Origin: an uncultured Cytophagales bacterium
GTDB taxonomy: Bacteria; Bacteroidota; Bacteroidia; Cytophagales; Bernardetiaceae
Reading direction: 5' to 3'
NCBI GenBank assembly: GCA_937136415.1
Contig: CAKZOK010000150.1
Span: 1 to 64,000, forward strand
DNA: 64,000 bases
Positions 37,274-47,009 of this stretch are shown piece by piece. The stretch's first letter is position 1; each line of letters opens with the position of its first letter. Both the position numbers and the translations under genes were made by a program. The notes under the pieces are model-generated. The model made no database searches. It had not been told where the DNA came from and saw only the letters and a program-made list of their open reading frames with translations.

Positions 37274-37725
37274 TTATAAATAATAATGGTGAAAAATAGA
37301 ATCTTATAGCTAAAAATTTAAAAGGGAATAGCTAGATTCTGAATCTAAATTTAAGAAAAAAAAAACAGTTTAACAATCTTACTATGATACTATAACTATT
37401 TAGAAAACAAGATGTTGTGATTTATCTCTAAATTTAGTATTGTCGAAACAATAAAAAATACCCAAACTGTTTTTAAATTAAAAAAATACAGAAGTGATAT
37501 TTCCCTTCCCAGTCTATCTAATAGTTTACCAAAATGATTTTTTCAGAAAAAATAAACTGATTTTTATACCAACCTCCTTTTTAATTCGACGAAAACAGCA
37601 AAACCAAACACAAAACTAAAAATATTCTTACAGAACACTTCTACTGAAATAGTAATACCAATAGTTTTAGTACTTTAGCGTTTTATAAAAAAAAGACAAT
37701 CCAAAGCATCTTATTTTTCAAAAAT
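37274..37725. other. Intergenic region between divergent genes
   Basis: 452 bp, AT-rich. It holds the promoters of the TPR gene (minus) and xth (plus). A small perfect hairpin TATTGT-CGAA-ACAATA is at 37437-37452. TACTTTAG at 37671-37678 is a poor -7 candidate for xth. I see no further gene. Confidence 0.4.
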
Positions 37726-38502
37726 ATGAAAATTATTACTTACAATGTAAATGGAATTAGGGCAGCTCTTAAAAAAGATTTTGCTCAATGGCTCACAGAA
37801 ATAAATGCAGATGTTGTATGCCTACAAGAAATCAAAATTGAAGAAAGATTGGTCGATAAAGCTCTCTTCGAATCTTTAGGATATGAATCTTATTGGTTTT
37901 CTGCCCAAAAAAAAGGATATAGTGGAACAGCCATCTTAACCAAAATAAAACCTACTTCGATAGAAAAAGGCTCATCTATGCAACAATCTGACGAAGAAGG
38001 GCGAGTGCTAAAAGCCAACTTCGAAATAAATGGAACTTCTTTTTCAGTCATAAATGTTTATATCCCATCGGGGTCATCTGGAGCATTACGTCAAGAATAT
38101 AAATATCAATGGCTTGCCGAATTTGATGAATATTTAGAAAAAACAAAGGCAAAACAAGAAAACATTATTGTTTGTGGTGATTATAATATTTGTCATAAAG
38201 AAATTGATATTCATAATCCAAAATCAAATAAAAACTCATCTGGTTTTTTGCCTCAAGAAAGAAAATGGTTAGATGATTATGAAAAAAACGGTATGATTGA
38301 TGCCTTTAGAAACTTTAATAAAGAACCTCACAATTACTCTTGGTGGACGTATCGCAACCAATGTAGAGCCAAAAACAAAGGCTGGCGTATAGATTATCAC
38401 TTTGTATCACAGCCTTTCTCAAAATATATGACAGATTGTCAAATTTTGTCTGAAGTGGTGCATTCTGACCATTGCCCTGTTTTACTTTCTTTATCTTTGT
38501 AA
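37726..38502 (+). CDS. xth: Exodeoxyribonuclease III
   Basis: 258 residues; AP endonuclease and 3'-5' exonuclease for base-excision repair. The catalytic set is present: N7 (NVNGIRA), E35 (LQEIK), Y112 (NVYIP), D152/N154 (GDYNICH) and D248/H249 (SDHCPV). The size and IDYH block are as in XthA. It appears monocistronic. Confidence 0.95.
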   Translation: MKIITYNVNGIRAALKKDFAQWLTEINADVVCLQEIKIEERLVDKALFESLGYESYWFSAQKKGYSGTAILTKIKPTSIEKGSSMQQSDEEGRVLKANFEINGTSFSVINVYIPSGSSGALRQEYKYQWLAEFDEYLEKTKAKQENIIVCGDYNICHKEIDIHNPKSNKNSSGFLPQERKWLDDYEKNGMIDAFRNFNKEPHNYSWWTYRNQCRAKNKGWRIDYHFVSQPFSKYMTDCQILSEVVHSDHCPVLLSLSL

Positions 38503-38769
38503 ATCAATAAGTTACACAACTCATTTACAAATTAGTTTGATAATACAAGACAAAAATTGTTATATTTACATGAAATATGAGCAAAAATTTTTGAATTGCT
38601 AAATTATTTCTACAAATTGTTCTTTTAATTAAAGGTCTTCTAAAAATTAGAAAATAATACCTTATTCCTATTCAAAAAAACATTCAACTTAATATCTAAA
38701 ATAGAGCAAAATTCGATTATTCTATTAATCAAACTTTCTCATTCTCAACGTCATTTAAGGCACATTCGT

Positions 38770-40560
38770 ATGAAGCAAATACCTATTAAACTACATTCTT
38801 TACTTTTATTTCTAGCTCTTTTTTCTTGTGTACCTCTCACTTCTTGTGATACTTCTAACTCTACCAAAAACGAAAAAGTAAGAGAAGCCAAAGGAGGTAG
38901 ATTTTATGGAGGAGTATTTAATGTAAATGAAACTGAATACCTCAGGACATTATTTCCTTTAAATATTATAGATGTTTATTCTTACCGAATTGCATCACAA
39001 ATTTATGAAGGACTTTTCAAATTAGACCCAAAAACACTAAAGGTAACTAATGGATTAGCTGAAAATTATGAGCTTAGTGATGACCGTTTGGTTTATACAA
39101 TTCGTTTGAAAAAGGGAGTTCTCTTTCACGATGATGCAGCTTTTGCAGGTGGAAAAGGTAGAGAATTTAATGCAGAAGATGTAAAATATTGCCTCACAAG
39201 GTTAGCAACACAAAGCCGTGATAACCAAGGCTTTCATGTAATAAATGGAGTGATAAAAGGAGCAACTCAATATTATGCTGCAAGTGCAAATGGAGCAAAA
39301 CCAACTACTGAAATAGAAGGAATAAAAATAATAAATAGCCATACAGTTCAGATTACTTTAGAAAGACCAAATGCTCTTTTTCTCAACTACTTAGCTCGCC
39401 CAGAAGCCTATATTTTTCCTAAAGAAGCCTACCAAAAATATGGTATTGATATGGGTGGAAAAGCAATTGGAACAGGAGCTTTTACTCTAACAGACGTAGA
39501 AGAGGATGTTTCGATTATCTTAAAAAGAAACAACAACTATCATGGAATAGATGAAGCAGGAAACCGTTTGCCTTATCTTGACGCTGTCAAAATTTATTTC
39601 ATCAAAGATAAAAAAACAGAGCTTTTTGAGTTTCGTAAAAATAAGTTAGATATGGTCTATCGCCTTCCCACTGATTATATCATTGATATAATTGATGAAT
39701 ATCAACGTGCTGATGGTTCTTTGCCTTTCGAATTAGAACACGAACCTGAAATGCAAACACAACTTCTAACATTTATGACAGATGACCAAACGTTCAAAAA
39801 TGTAGATTTACGACGTGCTTTTTCTTTTGCAATAAATAAAGAAGAAATTTTTGAGTATGTATTAGGAGGTGAAGCATATGAAGCAGGGCATCACGGAATT
39901 ACGCCACCATCTTTCAAGGATAAAGGCTACCCAGATGATGTTTATGGGTATAAGTACAACCCAGACTCGGCTCGTTATTACTTTAATAAAGCTGGATACA
40001 AAAATGCAACTGACTTTCCAAAAATAACACTAGAACTCAACGCAGAAGGCGACAGAAATACAAATGTAGCCGTAGAAATCAAGAAAGATTTGAAAGATGT
40101 TTTGGGAGTGGATATCGAACTCAATATTGTGCCAATGGCTCAATCTACTGATAAAATGATGGAAGGAAAATTTCAGCTTATCAAACTTTCATGGATTGCC
40201 GATTTTCCTAGCCCAGAAGCATTTGTGCGTATGTTTTATGGGAAAGATGTTCCAGATGAAGTAGGAGCTATATCTTATCCAAATTTATCTCGTTATCAAA
40301 ATCCTCAATTTGATGCTCTTTATGAAAAAGCAATGAGTGCAGCCAACGAGCAAGAGGCAATTAAGTATTTTGCTCAAGCCGAAAATATAGCAATGAGAGA
40401 TGCTCCAGTTATTGTTTTGTGGTATGATGAGGGCTATCGTTTGTTGCAACCTTATGTCAAAAACTTTCCCAATAACCCAATGCAATATAGAGATTTTTCA
40501 CGAGTTTATTTAGAACCAAAAACCTCTGAGAACCCAAATACTACACAAATAGGAAATTAA
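38770..40560 (+). CDS. Orphan ABC-transporter peptide-binding lipoprotein (SBP family 5)
   Basis: 596 residues. A lipoprotein signal (lipobox at C20 or C26, LTSC) precedes a family 5 solute-binding protein (DppA/OppA-like). IYEGLFKLDPKTLKV is the family N-terminal block, followed by DVKYCLTRL and DLRRAFSFAINKEEI. It would bind oligopeptides or related solutes in the periplasm. No permease or ATPase gene lies next to it. A TTTG-N21-TATATTTA promoter candidate lies at 38536-38568. A terminator follows. Confidence 0.9.
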   Translation: MKQIPIKLHSLLLFLALFSCVPLTSCDTSNSTKNEKVREAKGGRFYGGVFNVNETEYLRTLFPLNIIDVYSYRIASQIYEGLFKLDPKTLKVTNGLAENYELSDDRLVYTIRLKKGVLFHDDAAFAGGKGREFNAEDVKYCLTRLATQSRDNQGFHVINGVIKGATQYYAASANGAKPTTEIEGIKIINSHTVQITLERPNALFLNYLARPEAYIFPKEAYQKYGIDMGGKAIGTGAFTLTDVEEDVSIILKRNNNYHGIDEAGNRLPYLDAVKIYFIKDKKTELFEFRKNKLDMVYRLPTDYIIDIIDEYQRADGSLPFELEHEPEMQTQLLTFMTDDQTFKNVDLRRAFSFAINKEEIFEYVLGGEAYEAGHHGITPPSFKDKGYPDDVYGYKYNPDSARYYFNKAGYKNATDFPKITLELNAEGDRNTNVAVEIKKDLKDVLGVDIELNIVPMAQSTDKMMEGKFQLIKLSWIADFPSPEAFVRMFYGKDVPDEVGAISYPNLSRYQNPQFDALYEKAMSAANEQEAIKYFAQAENIAMRDAPVIVLWYDEGYRLLQPYVKNFPNNPMQYRDFSRVYLEPKTSENPNTTQIGN

Positions 40561-40583
40561 AATTATTCGTTTATAATTTCTAA

Positions 40584-40619
40584 GAAAGCCATTTATTTTT
40601 ATAATAATTGGCTTTTTTT
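40584..40619 (+). terminator. Terminator of the peptide-binding protein gene
   Basis: AAAGCCATTTATT and AATAATTGGCTTT pair with one mismatch over 13 bp, followed by a T-run, 25 bp after the stop codon. Confidence 0.75.
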
Positions 40620-40790
40620 CTGTCAAAAAAAAATTCTTTCTTTATAAAAGCAAAGAATAGAATAGAATATTGTATTTTTGCAAATTAGAAATAAAAATTA
40701 CATCAAACCAAGCCAGTTTCATAATTTTAATTTGCAATCAATTATTATATATGTTCTGTTACGTTTTGCTACCCGCTTTATATAATCAAA

Positions 40791-41627
40791 ATGGACACAA
40801 ATTCTTTCAAAAATCGCATAGATAATATAGACTTTAAAGAAATAAAGCACAAAGCTCATTATTATCTTACTCGTAATCATTATTCTACTTTGCTTATTCA
40901 TTTGGGCTTAATGGGAGTTTTGGTCGCTTTTATTTTGTATGCCTTTTTCTATATATACTTACCAAATACCACAAATCATGACATTACCATTCGTGTGCCT
41001 GATTTGAATGAAATGACAATAAAAGAGGTAGATGATTTTTTGAAAACAAGAGATTTGCGTTATGAAATTGCTGATACTTCTTATGACCCAAAATATGCTC
41101 CTCTTACCGTCTTACAACAAAACCCAAAGACCAACTTTCCTGTTAAACTCAACAGAAAAATATACTTGACCATCAATTCGGAAACTCCTCCAAAAACACG
41201 TATTCCTAATATTATTGACTTGCCTTATACAAGTGCTACTACACAGCTCAAAAATGTAAAACTCAAAGTAGGTAAAAAAGAATATGTTACCAATAACGCC
41301 ACAAACTCTATCTTAAAAATTGCTATCAAAGGAAAAGAATATACAAAAAGTGATTTAGAAAAGGGAGTTTATATTCCACAAGGAAGCCCTGTTGATCTTT
41401 TTATTGCTAGTGGAAGCAATAATAATGGATTTAAAATGCTCAATATGATTGGAAGATTTGGAGAAGATGCCAAATTAGAATTAGAAGGAAGTGGAATTAC
41501 AGTAGAAATACATTATCAAAAAGCAGAAGGAAAAGAAGCAGGAACAGTCATTTCTCAAAGACCAGCAGCAGGAACAAAAATAGTTGTCGGACAAACTGCC
41601 GAGCTTTGGATAGTATCTTCTCTATAA
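40791..41627 (+). CDS. PASTA-domain membrane protein
   Basis: 278 residues. A short cytoplasmic N-terminus is followed by one membrane helix (about 33-57) and a periplasmic part with about three PASTA repeats (VPDLNEMTIKEVDDFLKTRD, IPNIIDLPYTSATTQLKN and a third at 215-278). PASTA repeats bind peptidoglycan or muropeptides. There is no kinase domain, unlike PknB-type proteins. It lies 163 bp before gldH. A TATTTTTG -7 box is at 40673-40680, without a good TTTG. Confidence 0.85.
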   Translation: MDTNSFKNRIDNIDFKEIKHKAHYYLTRNHYSTLLIHLGLMGVLVAFILYAFFYIYLPNTTNHDITIRVPDLNEMTIKEVDDFLKTRDLRYEIADTSYDPKYAPLTVLQQNPKTNFPVKLNRKIYLTINSETPPKTRIPNIIDLPYTSATTQLKNVKLKVGKKEYVTNNATNSILKIAIKGKEYTKSDLEKGVYIPQGSPVDLFIASGSNNNGFKMLNMIGRFGEDAKLELEGSGITVEIHYQKAEGKEAGTVISQRPAAGTKIVVGQTAELWIVSSL

Positions 41628-41747
41628 TTAAAAACCAATCTTAAAATAACATTTTTTATCAAAAAATAAGAAATAAGTAATTCTAAATTGCGTTGATAAT
41701 AAAATAGATTTTAATTCCCTTCTAAAAAAATAGCCATTGATTCCGTT

Positions 41748-42224
41748 ATGCAATTTCAAAAAAAAATCATCTTTCCTAGTCTAATTTTATCTTTATTATT
41801 TCTTTTGGTTTCCTGTGGAAATAATAATATATATGAAAATCACAATGAGTTAGAAAATGGAGTTTGGCAAAAAGACAGTCTACAACTTTTTGAAGTAAAA
41901 ATAGACAAGCCTATTAATCATTCTATCTTTTATCATCTACGTTATACTAGCGATTATGATTATTGCAATGCTTATATTCAGTATAAAATACATTCGCCAA
42001 AAGGAAAAATACTTTCCCAAAAAATGAAATTAGATACCCTCTTCGACTGCAGAACAGGAAAACCACTAGGAGAAGGATTTGGAACAATCTATAATAAAGA
42101 ATTTCCTTTAGAACAAAAATTTGACTTTACAGAAAAAGGAATCTATAAAATAGAGCTAAAACAAATGATGCGTAAAGATTCGTTAGAAGGAATACAAACA
42201 GTGGGAATTAGAATCACAAATTAA
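41748..42224 (+). CDS. gldH: Gliding motility lipoprotein GldH
   Basis: 158 residues. Lipobox LVSC (Cys about 23), then the GldH family pattern: ENGVWQKDSLQLFEV, HLRYTSDYDYCNAY, GKPLGEGFG and the C-terminal KQMMRKDSLEGIQTVGIRI. GldH is needed for gliding in Flavobacterium and links to the T9SS/gliding machinery. Upstream is a PASTA protein and downstream pyrG; only the gldH assignment places it in gliding. Confidence 0.88.
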   Translation: MQFQKKIIFPSLILSLLFLLVSCGNNNIYENHNELENGVWQKDSLQLFEVKIDKPINHSIFYHLRYTSDYDYCNAYIQYKIHSPKGKILSQKMKLDTLFDCRTGKPLGEGFGTIYNKEFPLEQKFDFTEKGIYKIELKQMMRKDSLEGIQTVGIRITN

Positions 42225-42300
42225 AAATTACCAACTACGAAAATTCAAATACTTTAAAGCGATTACAACACCTTCTTTGAAATTATCGTAATTTTTAATT
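42220..42300. repeat. Inverted repeat element C in the gldH-pyrG gap
   Basis: AATTAAAAATTAC (42223-42235) and GTAATTTTTAATT (42286-42298) are exact 13-bp inverted copies, with about 50 bp between them. It belongs to the same AATT/TAATT-rich family as the element at 28025-28212. It overlaps the gldH stop region and may be a hairpin in the mRNA 3' end. Confidence 0.5.
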
Positions 42301-42375
42301 CATAATCCGTAATCGACTTAATGGTTTTTTTCGTAATTTTGTGGCATCAAAAAAAACACCTGTTTGCAAACTGCT

Positions 42376-44058
42376 ATGAATACCACCCAAAACAGCACTA
42401 AAAATACTACAAATTCTTCAACCTCTCCACAAAAAACAAAATATATTTTTGTTACAGGTGGTGTAGCTTCTTCGCTAGGAAAAGGAATTGTTTCGGCTTC
42501 TCTTGCCAAACTCTTACAATCAAGAGGGTTTTCTGTTACTATTCAAAAATTTGACCCTTATCTCAATATCGACCCCGGAACGCTCAATCCCTACGAACAT
42601 GGAGAGTGTTATGTAACCGATGATGGTGCAGAAACTGATTTGGATTTGGGGCATTATGAGCGTTTTTTGAATGTCAGTACTTCGCAAGCAAATAATGTAA
42701 CGACTGGAAGAATTTATAATACTGTCATTAATAAAGAAAGAAAAGGCGATTTTTTGGGCAAAACAGTTCAAGTAATTCCTCATATTACAGACGAAATAAA
42801 ACACAATTTTTATTTTTTGGGAGAAACTGGAAAATATGATATTATAATTACAGAAATTGGTGGTTGTGTTGGCGATATAGAATCTTTGCCTTTTGTAGAG
42901 GCTGTTCGGCAGGCTCGTTGGGAGTTGGGTGAGCAAAATTCGCTCGTTATTCATCTTACTTTAGTGCCGTATTTGAGTGCTGCAAAGGAATTAAAAACAA
43001 AACCGACTCAACATTCTGTCAAAACACTTTCCGAACAAGGTGTTCAGCCTGATGTTTTGGTATGCCGTACCGAGCATTCTTTGCCAGATGATATTCGTCA
43101 AAAAATATCTCAATTTTGTAATGTAAATATCAAGTCTGTCATTGAATCGATTGATGCAGATACTATTTATGACGTTCCTCTCTTAATGCGAAAAGAACAT
43201 TTAGACGATATTGTTTTAGAAAAATTAGGCTTGCCGACAGACAGTACACCAAACTTAGAAGAATGGAAACACTTCTTAGGAAAACTCAAAAACCCAACCG
43301 ATGAAGTAAAAATTGCCTTAGTTGGAAAATATGTAGAATTGCCTGATGCTTACAAATCTATCGTCGAATCTTTCATACATGCAGGTGCAGAAGCCGAAAC
43401 AAAAGCAAAATTAAAATGGGTTTCATCAGAAGATTTGGATTCGGAAGAAGATGTAAAAAAACATTTGCAAAATATGGACGGTATTTTGGTTGCCCCTGGT
43501 TTTGGAGATAGAGGAATTGAAGGAAAAATTTTGGCAGTAAAATATGCACGAGAAAATAAAATTCCATTTTTTGGAATTTGTTTGGGAATGCAAGTTGCTG
43601 TTGTGGAGTTTGCAAGAAATGTCTTGAAATTAGAAGACGCACATTCGGCAGAAATGAATACTGAAACAAAATTTCCTGTCATTGATTTGATGAAAGAACA
43701 AAAAGATATTACTACAAAAGGTGGAACAATGCGTTTGGGAGCATATCCTTGTCAGCTAAAAAAGAAATCGTTGGCTGCACAAATTTATGATGGAAAAGAT
43801 TTAATTCACGAACGTCATCGCCACCGTTACGAGTTTAATAATACATTTTTAAAAGATTTTGAAAAGGCTGGAATGCTTCCAACAGGAATAAACCCAGAAT
43901 CAAATTTGGTAGAAATTGTAGAGTTAAAACAAAACCAGCACCCTTATTTTGTAGGTGTTCAGTTTCACCCTGAGCTAAAAAGTACGGCACTTAGTCCTCA
44001 CCCTCTTTTTGTAGGATTTATAAAAGCTGCACTTAAAAAGCGTTTGGAAGTAATATAA
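42376..44058 (+). CDS. pyrG: CTP synthase
   Basis: 560 residues; it makes CTP from UTP with glutamine as amino donor. I start at ATG 42376; a TTG 12 bp earlier is less likely because a TAATTTTG -7 box (42334-42341) would put the start near 42348 and give a normal leader. Synthetase blocks: [14 protein letters not shown] and [18 protein letters not shown]. The glutaminase triad is visible as FGICLGMQ (Cys) and FHPEL (His/Glu). A Thr/Asn/Ser-rich tail precedes the synthetase domain. Confidence 0.96.
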   Translation: MNTTQNSTKNTTNSSTSPQKTKYIFVTGGVASSLGKGIVSASLAKLLQSRGFSVTIQKFDPYLNIDPGTLNPYEHGECYVTDDGAETDLDLGHYERFLNVSTSQANNVTTGRIYNTVINKERKGDFLGKTVQVIPHITDEIKHNFYFLGETGKYDIIITEIGGCVGDIESLPFVEAVRQARWELGEQNSLVIHLTLVPYLSAAKELKTKPTQHSVKTLSEQGVQPDVLVCRTEHSLPDDIRQKISQFCNVNIKSVIESIDADTIYDVPLLMRKEHLDDIVLEKLGLPTDSTPNLEEWKHFLGKLKNPTDEVKIALVGKYVELPDAYKSIVESFIHAGAEAETKAKLKWVSSEDLDSEEDVKKHLQNMDGILVAPGFGDRGIEGKILAVKYARENKIPFFGICLGMQVAVVEFARNVLKLEDAHSAEMNTETKFPVIDLMKEQKDITTKGGTMRLGAYPCQLKKKSLAAQIYDGKDLIHERHRHRYEFNNTFLKDFEKAGMLPTGINPESNLVEIVELKQNQHPYFVGVQFHPELKSTALSPHPLFVGFIKAALKKRLEVI

Positions 44059-44118
44059 CTCAACGCTTTAGCATAAGAAAAATGTACCATACCTTTTAAG
44101 GTGTGAAAATATTTGAAT

Positions 44119-44694
44119 ATGAAAAAACTAATCATTGTAGGAGGAGCAAACGGTTCTGGAAAAACTACTTTTTCAAAAGAAATAATAGTTCAAAATGGTC
44201 TTAAATTTTTGAATGCTGATGAAATTGAAAAAGAATTAAGAGAATCATCTAAAGACAAAAACTCAAAATTACTTTCAGCAGGGAAAGAATTTTTCAGACG
44301 ACTTGACAGTTATTTGAAGAAAGGAGAAAGTTTTGTATTAGAAAGTACATTGTCTGGCAGTTATTTGCAAAAAGTAATTCAGAAAGCAATTTCGTTGGAT
44401 TATCAAATTCAAATAATTTATGTTTTTCTAAAAAACCCTACTGATTGTATTCAGCGTGTAAAATTGAGAGTAAAACTAGGAGGACATCACGTCCCAACAG
44501 AGGATATTATTCGTAGATTTTATAGAAGCAAAAATAATTTTTGGAAAGAATATAAAAATAAGGCTGATGAATGGTTTATGTATTATAATGTAAATACAGA
44601 AATTCCGATATTGGTAGCAATAGGAAATAATGAACACTATACTATTGAGCAAAATCATCTATTTGAAGAATTTTTAAAAGATATAGAATTATGA
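44119..44694 (+). CDS. Zeta-toxin-like P-loop kinase (COG4185-type)
   Basis: 191 residues from ATG 44119; the frame opens at TTG 44113. A Walker A loop GGANGSGKTT (about 8-17), NADEIEKEL, ESTLSG and late Arg-rich block RVKLRVKLGGHHV match zeta-like small-molecule kinases. In zeta toxins these residues bind UDP-N-acetylglucosamine and ATP, poisoning wall synthesis, but many COG4185 members have unknown substrates. It overlaps the next gene by four bases (ATGA), indicating translational coupling. It lies between pyrG and yidC. Confidence 0.8.
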   Translation: MKKLIIVGGANGSGKTTFSKEIIVQNGLKFLNADEIEKELRESSKDKNSKLLSAGKEFFRRLDSYLKKGESFVLESTLSGSYLQKVIQKAISLDYQIQIIYVFLKNPTDCIQRVKLRVKLGGHHVPTEDIIRRFYRSKNNFWKEYKNKADEWFMYYNVNTEIPILVAIGNNEHYTIEQNHLFEEFLKDIEL

Positions 44695-44894
44695 AAAAAC
44701 AAGAATTAAATAATATAGAAACATATCAAAATGCAGCTTTTTATACAAGTGTATTTAGTAAAGCTGTCAGAAAAGCAAAAGAAATTAATACAAAAAATGG
44801 TCTTCCAAACGATTTTGTAATCAATGGAAAGACTTTTTATCAACTGCCCAATGGAGAAATTACAGACAAAAATCCATTGAAAGAAGATAATTAA
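44691..44894 (+). CDS. Small protein coupled to the zeta-like kinase
   Basis: 67 residues, starting inside the stop of the kinase gene (ATGA overlap). MKKQELNNIETYQNAAFYTSVFSKAVRKAKEIN is helical; the C-terminal half (NGLPNDFVINGKTFYQLPNG) is a small beta hairpin. I do not recognise a family. The overlap suggests that the two products act together, as an antitoxin or partner would, though kinase-first order is unusual for a toxin-antitoxin pair. Confidence 0.65.
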   Translation: MKKQELNNIETYQNAAFYTSVFSKAVRKAKEINTKNGLPNDFVINGKTFYQLPNGEITDKNPLKEDN

Positions 44895-45046
44895 ATATTC
44901 AAAATAAATTTAGTCGTAAATTAAAACAGAATTAAAACGCCAAGAAGTTGATTATTTGATGAATAAGGAGTAAGAATTAAATAATTAATCAGTATTCTAA
45001 ATTCATAATTTTTAATTATTCCTAAGCGTTTTCAAATTTAGTATAA

Positions 45047-46891
45047 ATGGATAAAAATCAAACCATCGGACTCGTCTTGATGTCAGCTTTGCTTATTGCG
45101 TATATGTTCTTTTTTAGTCCTAGCAAGGAAGAACAACAAGCAAAACAAAGAACAGAACAACTACAAGATAGCACCCAAAAAGCTCAAGAAGCTATTGCTG
45201 CTGCAGAAAACACTCAACCAAAGCAAGCAATAGAATTAGATTCTGCTACAAAAGCAATGATTGCAAATGCAAAAGAGATTGTTTTAGAAAACGAAAATAT
45301 CAAAGTAGCTTTGTCTTCTTTGGGTGCAGAAATTTTAAATGTAGAACTCAAAAATTATAAGACTTTTGAAGAAAAGCCTTTAGTTTTGGTAGATGAGAAA
45401 AATAGCCAAATCGAACTTTCGATGCCTACTTCTTCTGGAAGTGTCAGAATTGATAAATTAGGTTTTTCGGTTCAGAATGCTACAAAAGACAAAGTTACTT
45501 TTGCTGGTGTGGTTGATGGAAAGCCTTTAGAAATTACTTATACATTGCCTAAAGATGGTTTTGAGCTTTTTTATGCCATCAAAACTGATGCTGCAACACA
45601 GTCTTTACAACTTTCTTGGACAGATGACATTAAGCGTACCGACCAAAATATCGAATTGGATAGAAGAGAAACTACCATCAATTATTATACTCTTGAAGAT
45701 GATTTTGATTATTTGAGTAAAGGAAGTACAGATGCTCAAAATGAAGTTTTAGAAAATTCAGTTTCGTGGTTTTCTATGAAACAACGTTTTTTCAATGCTG
45801 CTTTTATTACTGACAAACAATTTGATAAAGTAACTATAAGTTCGGCTGCCGTAAATGAGCAAGATTCTTCTACCATCAAAACGCTAAAAGTAGAAACATC
45901 AATTCCAGTTTCTTCATTGACCAATGATGCAAAGGCTCGTTTTTATTTTGGTCCTAATAAACACGATATTAATAAAGCTGTTACAGACGGTTTTCAAGAA
46001 AATACGTATTTGGGTTGGGCTATTCTGCAACCAATCAGTTTGTATATCATTATTCCATTATTTAATGTTTTGGAAAAATTCATTGATAATTATGGTATTT
46101 TGATTATCGTAATGGTATTTCTTATCAAAATGGTTTTAGCTCCTCTTACCTACAAATCGTATGTAGCACAAGCCAGAACAAAAGTTTTGCAACCAGAAAT
46201 CAATAAAATAAAAGAAAAATATCCAGACGACCAAGCCAAACAATCACAAGAAACAATGAAACTCAATAGCGAGTTTGGTGTCAATCCGTTGAGTGGGTGT
46301 TTGCCGATGGTGCTTCAAATGCCAATTATTTTTGCACTTTTTACATTCTTCCCTAGTGCGATTCAGCTTCGTAATGAGGCATTTTTGTGGGCAAATGACC
46401 TTTCTACTTATGATTCAATCTTGAATTTGCCATTTGCAATTCCTTTTTATGGCTCGCATATTAGTTTGTTTACATTGATGATGACAGCTTCACAGATTTT
46501 AGTAACGAGTGTAAGTACTCAACAAACTTCGATGGCAAACTCTCCAATCAATCCAAAGGTAATGATGTATGGAATGCCTATTATGTTTATGTTTGTTCTG
46601 AACTCTTTCCCTGCTGGTCTGACACTTTATTACGTAACTTCAAACTTAGTTACACTTTTTCAAACGCTTTTTATTCGTAAATTCTTTGTAAATGAAGAAA
46701 AAATTAGAGCAAAACTAGAAACACGAAGAGAAGAGAAAAAGAAGAGTGGCAAAAAAGGTTCTTCTTTTATGCAACGTATGCAAGATGCAATGGCACAAGC
46801 ACAAGAGCAACAGGCGCAACAAGCCAAAGCAAAACAGGAGGATAAGGATAAGAAAAATACAAATCCTAATAAGAAAGATAAATTGAAATAA
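45047..46891 (+). CDS. yidC: Membrane protein insertase YidC
   Basis: 614 residues. N-terminal helix (about 5-23), large periplasmic domain (about 70-330), then the conserved five-helix core with SYVAQARTKVLQPEINKI, FGVNPLSGCLPMVLQMP and LTLYYVTSNL. A basic, Gln/Lys-rich cytoplasmic tail follows. It inserts membrane proteins with or without SecY. It ends just before a perfect terminator. In many Bacteroidota it follows pyrG directly. Confidence 0.95.
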   Translation: MDKNQTIGLVLMSALLIAYMFFFSPSKEEQQAKQRTEQLQDSTQKAQEAIAAAENTQPKQAIELDSATKAMIANAKEIVLENENIKVALSSLGAEILNVELKNYKTFEEKPLVLVDEKNSQIELSMPTSSGSVRIDKLGFSVQNATKDKVTFAGVVDGKPLEITYTLPKDGFELFYAIKTDAATQSLQLSWTDDIKRTDQNIELDRRETTINYYTLEDDFDYLSKGSTDAQNEVLENSVSWFSMKQRFFNAAFITDKQFDKVTISSAAVNEQDSSTIKTLKVETSIPVSSLTNDAKARFYFGPNKHDINKAVTDGFQENTYLGWAILQPISLYIIIPLFNVLEKFIDNYGILIIVMVFLIKMVLAPLTYKSYVAQARTKVLQPEINKIKEKYPDDQAKQSQETMKLNSEFGVNPLSGCLPMVLQMPIIFALFTFFPSAIQLRNEAFLWANDLSTYDSILNLPFAIPFYGSHISLFTLMMTASQILVTSVSTQQTSMANSPINPKVMMYGMPIMFMFVLNSFPAGLTLYYVTSNLVTLFQTLFIRKFFVNEEKIRAKLETRREEKKKSGKKGSSFMQRMQDAMAQAQEQQAQQAKAKQEDKDKKNTNPNKKDKLK

Positions 46892-46922
46892 AAATTTCAA
46901 ATTTTCCCTTTATTTTTGGTCG

Positions 46923-46961
46923 TAAAAAAAGCAATAGATTTTAAAATCTATTGCTTTTTTA
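46923..46961. terminator. Terminator of yidC
   Basis: AAAAAGCAATAGATTTT and AAAATCTATTGCTTTTT form a perfect long stem with almost no loop and a T-run, 30 bp after the yidC stop. It could also serve the convergent gene at 47010. Confidence 0.9.
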
Positions 46962-46977
46962 TTTTCAAAAAAATTGC

Positions 46978-47008
46978 CCTTGTCGGTGTCTTACCAACGA
47001 CAATGCTT
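46978..47008. repeat. Dispersed palindromic repeat A, copy 6 (reverse orientation)
   Basis: Its reverse strand reads TTGTCGTTGGTAAGACACCG and then ACAAGGGC, aligning with copy 3 (GTTGTTGGTAAGGACACC). TTGTCG/CGACAA pair at the ends. It lies between yidC and the RlpA gene. Confidence 0.6.
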
Positions 47009-47009
47009 A

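Noticed and set aside
40719..40901. Minus-strand ORF before the PASTA gene
   Set aside because: It overlaps the start of the PASTA gene antisense and has no coding character.
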